NCBI GenBank assembly: GCA_003158115.1
Contig: PMGM01000037.1
Span: forward strand, 3,036-22,056
Source of the DNA: Methanobacterium sp.
Lineage (GTDB): Archaea; Methanobacteriota; Methanobacteria; Methanobacteriales; Methanobacteriaceae
Direction: 5' to 3'
DNA length: 19,021 bases
The translations under genes and the position numbers were made by a program. Of this stretch, positions 1-7,742 are shown in pieces (within the stretch, counting starts at the first letter, position 1; the number at the start of each line of letters is the position of its first letter). Under the pieces are notes generated by a model. The model searched no databases, was not told where the DNA came from, and was given only the letters and a program-made list of their open reading frames with translations.

Positions 1-581
1 ACGTTTCAAGTGAAGAAGGTAGAAAATCACTTTTTAAATGGGTTACTAAAAACTTCAAGGATCTAAATATTTTAATAAACAATGCAGGCATACAAAGAGC
101 CATAGATTTAAAAGAGGGTATAAAAGGATTAGAAGGAGAAAATGAGATAAAAATTAATTTAGAAGCTACAATATACTTATCTACACTTTTTATCCCATTT
201 TTAGAGTCTAAAAAAGAAGCAGCTATAGTTAACATATCATCCGGACTAGCTATCACACCCCTTGCAGCAGTTCCAATTTACTGTGCAACTAAAGCGGGAG
301 TACATACTTTTACAAAATGTCTTAGATCCCAATTATCAGACACTAGTATCAAAGTCTTCGAAGTATTACCGCCTATTGTTATTTCTGAATTAAATATGGA
401 ATACAGGAAGAAGGTTGGAACAACAAATACAGGTATAAAATCAGATAAATGTGCAGCTTCTATTGTTGATGGATTAGAAAAGGATAAATTTGAAATAGAA
501 AACCCTGCTTTAGAAAATTTAAAAACAGCTACCATGAAAGATATTGACAAGTTATTTGAAAAGATGAATGGTCGATGGTAG
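1..581 (+). CDS. Short-chain dehydrogenase, DltE-like (5' end outside window)
   Basis: This is the C-terminal part, about 192 residues, of an NAD(P)-dependent short-chain dehydrogenase; the Rossmann dinucleotide motif lies before the window. In the frame ending with TAG at 579-581 one reads the NNAG structural motif (INNAGI, near 85-105), the active-site serine segment NISSGLA (near 232-252), and the catalytic Tyr/Lys pair in YCATKAG (near 280-300). The order and spacing match the classical SDR family, and the wording around Ser and Tyr resembles the COG3967 (DltE/YbbO-like) subgroup. The substrate cannot be read from the sequence; a DltE label does not imply D-alanylation here. It is probably cytosolic. 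The next gene starts 40 bases downstream with a strong ribosome binding site and no visible promoter, so the two NAD(P)-binding proteins are probably co-transcribed. No frame damage is seen in the visible part. Confidence 0.9.
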   Translation, partial: VSSEEGRKSLFKWVTKNFKDLNILINNAGIQRAIDLKEGIKGLEGENEIKINLEATIYLSTLFIPFLESKKEAAIVNISSGLAITPLAAVPIYCATKAGVHTFTKCLRSQLSDTSIKVFEVLPPIVISELNMEYRKKVGTTNTGIKSDKCAASIVDGLEKDKFEIENPALENLKTATMKDIDKLFEKMNGRW

Positions 582-621
582 GACTGGACTATAAAATATA
601 ATATTTTGTAGGAGGTATTTT

Positions 622-1482
622 ATGATACTGGTTACTTCTGCTTATGGTAATAATGGCAGGAAACTAATTCCTAGATTGGCTGATAGGGGTTTAGATGTCC
701 GTGCATTAAATTTGTCTGATAAAACAGATAAACTCAAAGAATTGGGTGCTAAAGAAGTTATAATTGGAAACGCTCTTGATTCAAAAATTTTAGATTACGC
801 TATGGATGATATAGAATCTGTATTCCATGTTGGCCCATCATTTCATCCTCAAGAAGCTGAGATGGGCATATCAATGATTGATGCAGCGTCTAGAGGTGGG
901 GTTGAACATTTTGTATATGATTCAGTACTCCATCCTCAAATTACTGAATTATTGCAGCATAAAATGAAACTTCGAGTTGAACAACATTTAATCAATTCTA
1001 ACTTAAATTACACAATCCTACAACCAATGCACTACATGCAAAATATCCATATTGAAGATGTGTATAAGCAGGGGGTTTTCATTCAAGCATCTGCACTTGA
1101 AACTCCATTATCCTTTGTTGATATAGATGATAAGATAGAAGTAGCTGTTAAGGTACTTACAGAAGCTGGTCATTATGGAGCCACATATGAACTTTGCTGT
1201 GATGATAATTTAAATGCAATAGAAATAGCTAGGATCATGACCAGAGTAATGGGGAAGGACATCAAAGCCAAATTAGTACCTAAAGAAGTTATCATATCTG
1301 GATTTCAAAGGGCATTTCCAGAATATGGCGACTATCCAGCCAAAGGATTTAACGCACTATTTGATTATTACAGCAAATATGGATTTATTGGCAATTCAAA
1401 TGTACTTAGAATGCTTCTAGCCAGAAATCCAACCATCCTTGAAGAGTATATAGAAAAGGAATACAAGAAAATATTAAAATAG
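622..1482 (+). CDS. NmrA-like NAD(P)-binding protein
   Basis: This 286-residue protein is an atypical short-chain dehydrogenase of the NmrA/HSCARG type: a Rossmann fold that binds NAD(P) and acts as a reductase or as a redox-sensing regulator. The N-terminus reads MILVTSAYGNNGRKL, matching the TGATGxxG nucleotide-binding loop of the family with Ser-Ala-Tyr in place of the usual Thr-Gly-Ala. A segment near residues 96-130 (FVYDSVLHP, then KMKLRVEQHL and YTILQP) corresponds to the strand-helix block that in NmrA proteins carries a Lys but no canonical YxxxK pair. Length is normal for the family (280-300). The ATG is fixed by AGGAGGT at 610-616, five bases upstream. It follows the SDR gene by 40 bases and probably shares its transcript. 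The ligand and the distinction between enzyme and regulator remain open. Confidence 0.85.
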   Translation: MILVTSAYGNNGRKLIPRLADRGLDVRALNLSDKTDKLKELGAKEVIIGNALDSKILDYAMDDIESVFHVGPSFHPQEAEMGISMIDAASRGGVEHFVYDSVLHPQITELLQHKMKLRVEQHLINSNLNYTILQPMHYMQNIHIEDVYKQGVFIQASALETPLSFVDIDDKIEVAVKVLTEAGHYGATYELCCDDNLNAIEIARIMTRVMGKDIKAKLVPKEVIISGFQRAFPEYGDYPAKGFNALFDYYSKYGFIGNSNVLRMLLARNPTILEEYIEKEYKKILK

Positions 1483-1484
1483 TC

Positions 1485-1505
1485 ATATGAAATTGTATTT
1501 CATAT
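1485..1505 (+). terminator. Hairpin just after the NmrA-like gene
   Basis: A perfect 9-bp inverted repeat, ATATGAAAT / ATTTCATAT, with a 3-base loop begins two bases after the stop codon. No long T-tract follows (only GGTTTTAAATC a few bases on), so it may be a 3'-end stabiliser rather than a terminator. Confidence 0.35.
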
Positions 1506-1575
1506 TCAAGCTAGGTTTTAAATCTATATTATGGTCTTAATCAATATTTAAAAATAAAAAATTAATGATTATTTA

Positions 1576-1752
1576 TTATTTCACTGTCCAGTAGCACCTT
1601 TTAGGAGAATAGATAGTTTCATCCTTTTTCAAGTCTTTCATGATTTTGTCAACTTCTTTTTTCTCTACACCCGAGATTTCACTGACTTTGGTGGCATTTA
1701 AAGGTTCTTCAGAGTCTTTGAAAGCTTTTATTACTTTGTCTTTATTATCCAT
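1576..1752 (-). CDS. 58-residue winged-helix-like small regulator
   Basis: This small gene reads MDNKDKVIKAFKDSEEPLN, then a helix-turn-helix-like stretch (NATKVSEISGVEKKEVDKIM, residues 19-38), then KDLKKDETIYSPKRCYWTVK. The order (helix 1 with Ala-Phe-Lys, alternating hydrophobic helices, a recognition-like helix, then a short strand with Ile-Tyr-Ser-Pro) is that of a minimal winged-helix DNA-binding domain of the MarR/ArsR/LexA-HTH kind, and short proteins ending with a Lys-Arg-Cys-Tyr block are, to my recollection, common in methanogens. The start is supported by AGGTGAT (1756-1762), close to the ideal anti-SD match, three bases before ATG, and a TATA-like GATATATAAT sits at 1781-1790. 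It lies downstream of the aldo/keto reductase on the same strand but appears to have its own promoter. Target genes are unknown. The single Cys 53 could be redox-active, which is only a guess. Confidence 0.65.
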   Translation of the reverse strand: MDNKDKVIKAFKDSEEPLNATKVSEISGVEKKEVDKIMKDLKKDETIYSPKRCYWTVK

Positions 1753-1858
1753 GATATCACCTACTTAATTATTCATTAGAATTATATATCTGTTTTAGTA
1801 ATTGTTCATAGTAGTAATAAATAGCACAAAATGTTTTATTCCAAACCCATATTTACAA

Positions 1859-3059
1859 CTATTTTAGGTACTTAATGGATTCTCTTCGTTTTTCTAATTT
1901 TAACCCTGCAGATTTGATTTTATCCTCAAAACCAGCACCTTCCATGTCACGGGATACATCCTTTAAAAGTAATGGCACATCCAATTTTTGAGGACATATC
2001 TTGATACAATACCACAACCATCACATAATCCTGCATATGATTGATTATCGCTTGTTACCTCACCTAAAGCAGTTAAATACAAATAAGATGGAGCATTATT
2101 GTTATACATATGTTTTTGATTGTATAACGTAAAACATTGCGGTATATCCACTCCACTAGGACATGGCATACAATATCCACATTCTGTGCACTCTACCTTT
2201 AACTGATCTTGATAAATATCCTTAACATTGTCATATAATTCCATATCATGATGTGAAATGGATTCTGGTAAAGTTTCATTTGTCACCTTAATATTTTCCT
2301 TTACCTGTTTCAGTGATCCCATCCCTGAAAAGACACATGTAATTTCAGAATGGTTAATAACCCATCTTAAAGCCCATTCAGCTGGAGTTCTTTTAACATT
2401 TGATTTATTCCAGATTTCCCTAACCTTTTCAGGTGTTTCTGCTAGAATTCCACCCTTTAATGGTCCCATAATAAATATTGTAATCCCACTATTGGATGCA
2501 TATTCTAAACCTTCTGTTCCTGCTTGTGAATTTGTATCTAAAAAGTTATACTGAATAAGACACGCATCCCAAGGGTAAGCATCCACAATCTTTTTAAAAG
2601 CCTCTTTATTATCATGGAATGAAAATCCAATATATTTAATTTTTCCTTCTTTTTGAGCATTTTCTAAAAATTCTAGTATTCCTAATTCTTTAAGCCTAAT
2701 GAAACTTTCCTCTGATAGATTATGGATAAAATAATAATCAATACATTTCGTTTTGAGTTTTTCAAGTTGTGTGTTAAGATACTTTCCTAGATCCTCATAA
2801 TTTTTTACTGCCCATGATGGTACTTTAGTACAGATTTTTACTTTATCTCGATAACCATCTTGAAGTATTTCACCTAAAAATGATTCACTATATCCATCAT
2901 GATAATAAAGAGCGGTATCTATGAAATTAACACCGTGATCAATTGCATAATATATCAATTCCTTTGCCTTATCCTTATCAATTAAACCATCTTTAGTTGG
3001 AAGTCTCATGCACCAAATCCCAACACAGAGATGTTGCTACCATTATTTGTTTGTCTCAT
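1859..3059 (-). pseudogene. Fe-S aldo/keto reductase, two frameshifts
   Basis: Restoring one base at each of two sites gives an aldo/keto reductase of about 400 residues with a C-terminal 2x[4Fe-4S]-type domain. The ATG at 3059-3057 reads MRQTNNGSNISVLGFGA, then TGA; the match to the intact paralogue at 12770-13933 (GFGAMRLPT) continues in another frame from 3009, as expected if one A is missing at GCA|ATG. The central frame (3009 down to about 2010) holds the TIM barrel: FIDTALYY (Asp and Tyr), CTKVP (Lys), YYFIHN (His), and the first cluster motif CTECGYCMPCP. At about 2008-2009 the second motif is interrupted; adding one T gives CGICIKICPQKLDVP and an end at TAG 1859-1861. Without correction the protein is 348 residues, lacking the N-terminal strand and the second cluster. 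It is either a pseudogene or intact with two assembly errors. A possible RBS, AAGAGGCGA, precedes the ATG. Confidence 0.85.
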
Positions 3060-3096
3060 TTGCAAAATTTATCGCCTCTTAGAAATAAAAAAAATC

Positions 3097-3143
3097 ATGG
3101 TTATGCATATAAATGGTTCACTTTTATAAACTATATGGTTATG
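3097..3143 (-). promoter_or_regulatory. Promoter of the broken aldo/keto reductase with CATAACCAT repeats
   Basis: On the minus strand TTTATATGC (3113-3105) is a plausible archaeal TATA box about 46 bases before the ATG at 3059, leaving a leader of roughly 25 bases. The 9-mer CATAACCAT occurs at 3143-3135 and 3105-3097, one copy upstream of the TATA box and one directly against it; a partial copy AACCAT lies at 3118-3113. This is a possible operator pair. The element is inferred from sequence alone. Confidence 0.4.
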
Positions 3144-3179
3144 AAAAAATAAATATTGGATAGTTGAAATTACTTTCAA
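3143..3179 (-). terminator. Terminator-like hairpin downstream of exporter-gene strand
   Basis: On the minus strand TTGAAA-GTAA-TTTCAA forms a 6-bp stem (3179-3164) just after the exporter stop codon, followed by TTTATTTTTTC (3153-3143). It is probably the 3' end of the exporter transcript, ahead of the next minus-strand promoter. Confidence 0.45.
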
Positions 3180-3184
3180 TTTTA

Positions 3185-4744
3185 TTATTTGCTCTTCTTC
3201 ACATTTTTTCCCTTCAAAGGCTTTATAAAGAGTGAAATTAAGAAGCCAATAAAGAATATCACTGTTACAAAGTCAAATGTAGTTTTCATAGCATTTTTAA
3301 CGGTTGTATTTACAATTGTGTACGCAAGCAAGGTTTGATTATTTTTAAGGCCCGTTATATTGGTTGTTTTCATTTTTTCATCATACTGAGTCAGGTTTTG
3401 CGTTATTTGGTCTTTGCTGAATTCGTTTGGAAATGTTTGATCAACTGCGGTGTTTATTCCGTTTATAATTCCAAGTATGAGAACAATACCTATAATGGCA
3501 GTACCCAGTGATGTTCCTAGACTTGCACTTGTAGATAATATTCCAGAAGCATCGGATTGTTTATCAGCTTTTGCAGATGATAATACAATATTACCAGTTA
3601 TTGGAAGTGCCAAACCTAATCCTATACCAATAAGTAAAGTTCCGGGGATTATATCGGTTATATGGGTGTTTAAATTGAACTGGAAGCTCAAAAAGAAACT
3701 GCCAACAAGAGCAATTAGAAAACCTATTGATACAAGGTAGTGGGGTGCAATCCTGTTAGATAGTCTGGATGATGCAATTGCAAAGACTAAAAGTCCTATG
3801 GTCAAAGGTAAAATAGCAAGTCCGGTTGTAAATGCATTTGAACCTGTTACTTGCTGCAAAAAGACAGGTAAAACGAAAACAGCCCCTGCAAGAGCTAACT
3901 GCATAATCATTCTGGTAAGACTTCCTAAGGTAAAATTCCTATCCTTAAACAGTCTAATATCTGTAAATGGTAATTCATTCCTGTTTATTATCTTTTTCTC
4001 CCTTAAATAGAATATTAATAAAAGTATAATTCCAACTACCATCATAACTAATGAGAATTCCCAATTTTTAGGGGTATTAAGACTTAAAATTCCAAGAACG
4101 AAGATAAGTATTCCAAATGAAGATAGAACCACGCTTAATTTATCAAGGTCCGAAAGTTTCATGGTTGGAGGGAAGTATTTTATTCTATGGGATAATGCCA
4201 GTACAAATATTACTATGACCAGTTCAAGTCCAAATCCCCATCTCCAGCTGAAGAAGGTGGTTAAAAATCCTCCTATCAATGGACCTACTGCTGCACCAAC
4301 ACTTGCAACTGCTGTCCATATTCCAATTGCAAATGCACGGTTTTTTCCACTGTATGTTCCTGTTATGATGGATGCTGTAGCAGGCGTCATAAGAGCAGCT
4401 CCTATTCCTTCCAGGATAGACCATCCTATAAGAAGCATAGTTGCATTAATACTTAAAGCAGCTACGGTTGTTCCAATTCCATAGACGGCAGCACCAATAA
4501 GGAATGCTTTTTTTCTGCCCACAACATCCTGCATCTTACCCCCTAAAAGCATTAGTGAAGCCATTGTAAGTGCATAGACTGTAATAATTATCTGTATAGC
4601 AGATACAGTAGTGTGTAGATCCACCACAAGGTTGGTTATGGCTACGTTCATAAAAGTTGAATCGAGTGCAATGATGAATGAAGATAGAGCAACAAGTATA
4701 AGGGCCATCCAACCTATTTTACTGGCATTATTATCATTTTCCAA
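3185..4744 (-). CDS. MFS exporter, DHA2 family (14 helices)
   Basis: This membrane protein of about 519 residues is a major facilitator superfamily drug/H+ antiporter of the DHA2 (EmrB/QacA) type, expected to expel amphipathic compounds from the cytoplasm using the proton gradient. Features seen: helix 1 with LDSTFMNVAI (the DHA2 motif D1 with its Asp), the loop 2-3 motif A GGKMQDVVGRKKAF, the antiporter motif C in helix 5 (GAAVGPLIGGFL), and about 14 hydrophobic segments in all with a Lys-rich C-terminus. A longer reading from TTG at 4759 is possible, but the GGAGG at 4757-4753 would then be inside the gene; it sits eight bases before TTG at 4744-4742, which I take as the true start (residues LENDNNAS...). 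A TATA box lies at 4798-4790. The tautomerase gene is upstream on the same strand, separated by a T-tract, so the two are probably independent. Confidence 0.93.
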   Translation of the reverse strand: MENDNNASKIGWMALILVALSSFIIALDSTFMNVAITNLVVDLHTTVSAIQIIITVYALTMASLMLLGGKMQDVVGRKKAFLIGAAVYGIGTTVAALSINATMLLIGWSILEGIGAALMTPATASIITGTYSGKNRAFAIGIWTAVASVGAAVGPLIGGFLTTFFSWRWGFGLELVIVIFVLALSHRIKYFPPTMKLSDLDKLSVVLSSFGILIFVLGILSLNTPKNWEFSLVMMVVGIILLLIFYLREKKIINRNELPFTDIRLFKDRNFTLGSLTRMIMQLALAGAVFVLPVFLQQVTGSNAFTTGLAILPLTIGLLVFAIASSRLSNRIAPHYLVSIGFLIALVGSFFLSFQFNLNTHITDIIPGTLLIGIGLGLALPITGNIVLSSAKADKQSDASGILSTSASLGTSLGTAIIGIVLILGIINGINTAVDQTFPNEFSKDQITQNLTQYDEKMKTTNITGLKNNQTLLAYTIVNTTVKNAMKTTFDFVTVIFFIGFLISLFIKPLKGKNVKKSK

Positions 4745-4789
4745 AAAATATTCCTCCAAGACATATTAAATCTATTTTAGAAACTAGTA

Positions 4790-4798
4790 TTATTTATA
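4790..4798 (-). promoter_or_regulatory. TATA box of the exporter gene
   Basis: TATAAATAA on the minus strand lies about 46-54 bases before the TTG at 4744. Transcription would start near 4770, giving a leader of about 25 bases that contains the GGAGG site. Confidence 0.4.
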
Positions 4799-4924
4799 GA
4801 AGTGTAACATGAGAATATTTTAATCTGGAGGATACGAAATTGAGATCAATAGAATCAAATCAAAAACAAGTAATGAGATAAAATAAAATCATTTTTTGAT
4901 AAAAATAAAGTTTTTGATATATTT

Positions 4925-4947
4925 AAAAAAAGGGAAAAATTAAAAAA
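4925..4947 (-). terminator. T-tract terminator of the tautomerase gene
   Basis: Read on the minus strand, T6-AA-T5-CCC-T7 starts ten bases after the tautomerase stop codon. Runs of this kind are the usual archaeal termination signal. Confidence 0.55.
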
Positions 4948-4957
4948 TTATAAAATT

Positions 4958-5164
4958 TTATTCCTCAGGACCTATACCCTTAAATTTTACAGAACAAGAT
5001 TCTCCACCCACTCCCCAATGAGATTTTGGAACCTCGTTTATTAGGATTTCCACTGCTTGTGCAGGTACATCTACTTCAACAAATACTTTAGTGATATTTT
5101 TAATTAAATAATCAATCTTTTCTTGTTCAAAACCTTTCCAGACATTTATTTGTACCATAGGCAT
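4958..5164 (-). CDS. 4-oxalocrotonate tautomerase-like protein
   Basis: This 68-residue protein has the size and pattern of the 4-OT tautomerase superfamily, whose members use the amino-terminal proline (after Met removal) as general base in keto-enol tautomerisation and usually assemble as hexamers. The start MPMVQINVWKG supplies Pro2; the body KIDYLIKNITKVFVEVDVP and VEILINEVPKSHWGVGG follows the beta-alpha-beta order, and the SHWGVGG loop is where family members place substrate-binding residues. The classical Arg residues of the bacterial catabolic enzyme are not evident, so the substrate is unknown and no aromatic meta-cleavage pathway is present nearby. The first ATG must be the start because it provides the proline; GGATGTGAT lies just upstream. 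The gene stands alone between a T-tract on one side and a divergent membrane-protein gene on the other. Confidence 0.85.
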   Translation of the reverse strand: MPMVQINVWKGFEQEKIDYLIKNITKVFVEVDVPAQAVEILINEVPKSHWGVGGESCSVKFKGIGPEE

Positions 5165-5247
5165 TTTATCACATCCAATTTTTTAATAATTTCTCGTATA
5201 TTAGTTTCTTAAAAGGAAAATAAATAATTTACCAATCGAAAAATAAG

Positions 5248-5256
5248 TTTATATAA
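5248..5256 (+). promoter_or_regulatory. TATA box before the small membrane-protein gene
   Basis: TTTATATAA, preceded by a BRE-like CGAAAA (5238-5243), forms the best-looking archaeal promoter in this gap. It would start a transcript near 5280 with a leader of about 120 bases before the ATG at 5401. The TATA box is nearly symmetric, so direction rests on the BRE. Confidence 0.45.
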
Positions 5257-5280
5257 ATCTAAATTTTTTTTTATTTGATA

Positions 5281-5347
5281 AAAAATATCAAGGTATTTGT
5301 GTTTAAGTAAACCTTATTGGTCATTTTGATATTTATTTTTGATATTT
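5281..5347 (+). promoter_or_regulatory. Structured leader with mutually exclusive stems
   Basis: AAATATCAA (5283-5291) can pair perfectly with TTGATATTT inside either of two tandem copies of TTTTGATATTT (5324-5334 and 5337-5347). Nested within the loop is a second stem, AAGGT (5290-5294) with ACCTT (5311-5315), which shares two bases with the outer stem. The layout resembles an RNA switch or a pair of protein sites in the leader of the gene at 5401. No known riboswitch class is recognised. Confidence 0.3.
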
Positions 5348-5400
5348 GGATAATTTTCATGTGTTAACATTTTTATATTGATTATTGTTGGTTTTTTGAG

Positions 5401-5655
5401 ATGTTTTCTAGACAATCCCGAATGCACTTTTTAGCTATAGTCGTGGTTATGTTAATTGTTTGGTTAATGAACTGGGGATTCTATTCTTATGTGGCAATAT
5501 ACATGGTTTTATTGATGTTATTTACTTTCAGTGCAATAAACCATCTATATACTGGTCTAAAGGAGAAATTTGTAATGAATACCCTTCTAAGACCAATAGG
5601 AACCATTTTTCTCTGGGTAATAACTCTTTATTTCCTTTTACCCGCGTTAAAATAA
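5401..5655 (+). CDS. Small three-helix membrane protein, unknown function
   Basis: This 84-residue protein has no function I recognise. It begins with a short basic stretch (MFSRQSRM) and then shows three hydrophobic segments, about residues 9-25, 29-46 and 63-82, separated by a short turn and by a loop HLYTGLKEKFVMNTLLRPIG with mostly positive charges. By the positive-inside rule the N-terminus and that loop would face the cytoplasm. The ATG lacks a good ribosome binding site (only GGTTTTTTGAG precedes it), so a start at Met 8 is also possible. An 11-base T-tract follows at 5688-5698, supporting a real monocistronic unit. The leader upstream is long and can fold. It sits between the divergent tautomerase gene and the metallophosphoesterase gene, with no obvious functional link to either. 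Confidence 0.6.
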   Translation: MFSRQSRMHFLAIVVVMLIVWLMNWGFYSYVAIYMVLLMLFTFSAINHLYTGLKEKFVMNTLLRPIGTIFLWVITLYFLLPALK

Positions 5656-5687
5656 TTCAAAAAGAATATTAATTATATCTATTGTGA

Positions 5688-5698
5688 TTTTTTTTTTT
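5688..5698 (+). terminator. T11 terminator
   Basis: Eleven consecutive T residues lie 32 bases after the stop codon of the small membrane-protein gene, without a stable GC stem, a common archaeal terminator form. Confidence 0.6.
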
Positions 5699-6007
5699 AC
5701 TTGTCAATAAATCGGTTATTTTATATTTTTATACTTATCTATTATCTATACCTATAGTACGGTGTATGCTATCAAAACTATTGATTTCAATCTATACCTT
5801 GACTCTCTGATAGAGAATGTATAACATTTTAGTGATATTTATCACATTAGTTCCCAGCTACTTTATATCGAAGTGAATCCATTCAAAATACAAATAGGCA
5901 TGTTAAAATAAACTGATCCATAAGATATCTTTATTGGATAAAATATATGTTTATCAGACTGTAAAACTTGTAAATATCTTTTAAATTATATTAAAGGAGG
6001 TTATATA
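5699..6007 (+). promoter_or_regulatory. Non-coding stretch with promoter and RBS of the metallophosphoesterase gene
   Basis: No convincing gene is seen. An AT-rich TATA-like element AAATATAT lies at 5941-5948, about 60 bases before the start, and AGGAGG at 5996-6001 fixes the TTG start at 6008. Further upstream the 9-mer TCTATACCT occurs twice (5745-5753 and 5791-5799), and there is a small palindrome TCTCTGATAGAGA near 5804-5816. Neither can be assigned a role. Confidence 0.45.
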
Positions 6008-7615
6008 TTGGATTCAAAGAATACTAATAGTTCATTGCTAAATGTAAAAATAGATATTCCTTTCTCGGATAAGATAGGAGATCCCTCTGTTATAGATAAT
6101 AAAAGTAGCTTAAATCTGGTTTTTAATGAAGATTTGGATATGTCTACTGTTTCAGATGGATTGAAACTCTATAAAATTACCGCTGATAACAATGAAATAG
6201 AAGAGGATATTATAATTGATAAAATTGGAAATTCTCTAAAAGCCATCAATATCCGTAAATCCGATAATTTAAAGTTTACAGAAGGTGAAGAATATAAACT
6301 TTCAATAAAAAATCTAAGATCAGTGGGTGGGAAATCATTAAATGAAGAATTTAACAATTATTTTGCTGTAGATTATTCATTTAATCTGGATTCCGAGGGT
6401 ATTTCTGATTTAAATGATAAAAGGTCGCTTGTGGTCTGTATAAGTGATATACATTTAGGTGCAAATGACACCTATTCAGAAATTACGAAAAATAGAGAAC
6501 CATTGGTTAGTTTCCTAAACCAAGTTCGAGCTTCACCTAATGTAAAAGAATTGGTTATTGCAGGTGATCTGATCGATGAATGGTTTATTCCAATGAATAA
6601 AAATACATTTAATGGAAAAACTCAGAAGGATTTCGTTAAATCTGTGGCATTTAACAATAAACCGGTTATAGATGCTTTTAATAATATAATAAAAGATAAT
6701 AATGTGAAAGTGACTTATGTACCAGGTAATCATGATATTTTAATAGATCAAGATGATATTCAAAGCATCATGCCTGGAGTGAGTCAGACTCGTGATGTTA
6801 AAGGATTGGGATCCTATACTCCAGAAGATATTCCTGAATTAATAATTGAACATGGACATAGGTATAACTTTTATTGTGCACCAGATCCTTCAAACAGGCA
6901 TATAACCAAGACAGATTCGATATTACCTCCAGGATATTTCTTTACAAGAATGGCAACCAGTTCTGTTATGCAAGGTCGGCCAAAAAGAGATGAGGATTTG
7001 CCTGTGGTTACTAAAAATGGACTAGGAGTGGATCAATATCGTTACTTCCTTTATTGGAATGTATGGAAGGGTTTAGTAACAGATTTTCCAGTAAATGACG
7101 GACTCGATGAAAAGATCATACACACAAGTATAGATGGATTCACAGATTCCTATGCAATAAATGATGTTCTACCATATCAAGAATCTGGTGATGACATTAT
7201 CAAGGTAAATCTATTCGATGGAATTATTGAAAATTGGGATGAAAGGCAAAAAAGTAATTTAGTGCATGTTAAGATTCCAATAGAAGATGCAGTTCTTAGA
7301 GGAGCATTTGCAAGTTTTCTAGATGATCAATCGGGTATCCAGTTTTTTAACAATCCAAATTCTGATAAGAGAATTGTGATATTTGGCCATTCCCATGAAG
7401 CACGTATCATGACTTCCTTAAATGATAAACAGGAAAAAAATGTCTATGTAAATTCAGGTACATGGATAGACAAAAATAAGTGTACCATGACATTTGTGGT
7501 TGTTATACCTCAAAAATGCAATGAGTCAGCTCCATCATATGTGAATCTATACCAATATTCCCAGAGTGGAGATATTAAAAAATTAGGATCCCAAGCAATT
7601 ACAAATATTAAATAA
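6008..7615 (+). CDS. Calcineurin-like metallophosphoesterase with N-terminal Ig-like domain
   Basis: This 535-residue protein joins two parts. Residues about 12-125 look like a bacterial Ig-like (SbsA/Big_5-type) beta-sandwich: LNLVFNEDLDMSTVSDGLKLYKI, a middle strand set, then EGEEYKLSIKNLRSVGGKSL ending in a Phe-Ala strand. Residues about 138-490 are a calcineurin-fold phosphoesterase with all metal-binding motifs: DIHLG (Asp147, His149), GDLID (Asp187), GNHD (240-243), EHGH (281-284) and GHSH (460-463), followed by VNSGTW. The family hydrolyses phosphomono- or diesters with two metal ions; the closest style is the UDP-diacylglucosamine hydrolase (LpxH-like) group, but archaea lack lipid A. 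No signal peptide or membrane helix is visible, although Ig-like domains of this class are usually extracellular. The TTG start is set by AGGAGG six bases upstream. A large insert between residues 290 and 450 is unexplained. Confidence 0.87.
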   Translation: MDSKNTNSSLLNVKIDIPFSDKIGDPSVIDNKSSLNLVFNEDLDMSTVSDGLKLYKITADNNEIEEDIIIDKIGNSLKAINIRKSDNLKFTEGEEYKLSIKNLRSVGGKSLNEEFNNYFAVDYSFNLDSEGISDLNDKRSLVVCISDIHLGANDTYSEITKNREPLVSFLNQVRASPNVKELVIAGDLIDEWFIPMNKNTFNGKTQKDFVKSVAFNNKPVIDAFNNIIKDNNVKVTYVPGNHDILIDQDDIQSIMPGVSQTRDVKGLGSYTPEDIPELIIEHGHRYNFYCAPDPSNRHITKTDSILPPGYFFTRMATSSVMQGRPKRDEDLPVVTKNGLGVDQYRYFLYWNVWKGLVTDFPVNDGLDEKIIHTSIDGFTDSYAINDVLPYQESGDDIIKVNLFDGIIENWDERQKSNLVHVKIPIEDAVLRGAFASFLDDQSGIQFFNNPNSDKRIVIFGHSHEARIMTSLNDKQEKNVYVNSGTWIDKNKCTMTFVVVIPQKCNESAPSYVNLYQYSQSGDIKKLGSQAITNIK

Positions 7616-7644
7616 TTTTATTTAATATTATTTTCATTTTTTTT
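7604..7644 (+). terminator. Hairpin plus T-tract after the metallophosphoesterase gene
   Basis: AATATTAAATA (7604-7614) and TATTTAATATT (7619-7629) form a perfect 11-bp AT stem with a 4-base loop, overlapping the stop codon, and are followed by ATTTTCATTTTTTTT (7630-7644). Confidence 0.6.
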
Positions 7645-7742
7645 AGCTATTGGGGTATCCATAATAGATTGTGGCTAAAAATAGTGATAATTCCACATAG
7701 ATGAAAAAAAATATTTTAATGGTTAAAATAGATTCCTATAAA

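Noticed and set aside
3450..4484. Several open frames on the plus strand inside the exporter gene
   Set aside because: They are antisense shadows of a complete 14-helix MFS protein and show no protein features of their own.
5745..5799. TCTATACCT repeated twice upstream of the metallophosphoesterase
   Set aside because: The words are short, far from the start, and unremarkable in such AT-rich sequence; no symmetry or promoter relation supports a function.
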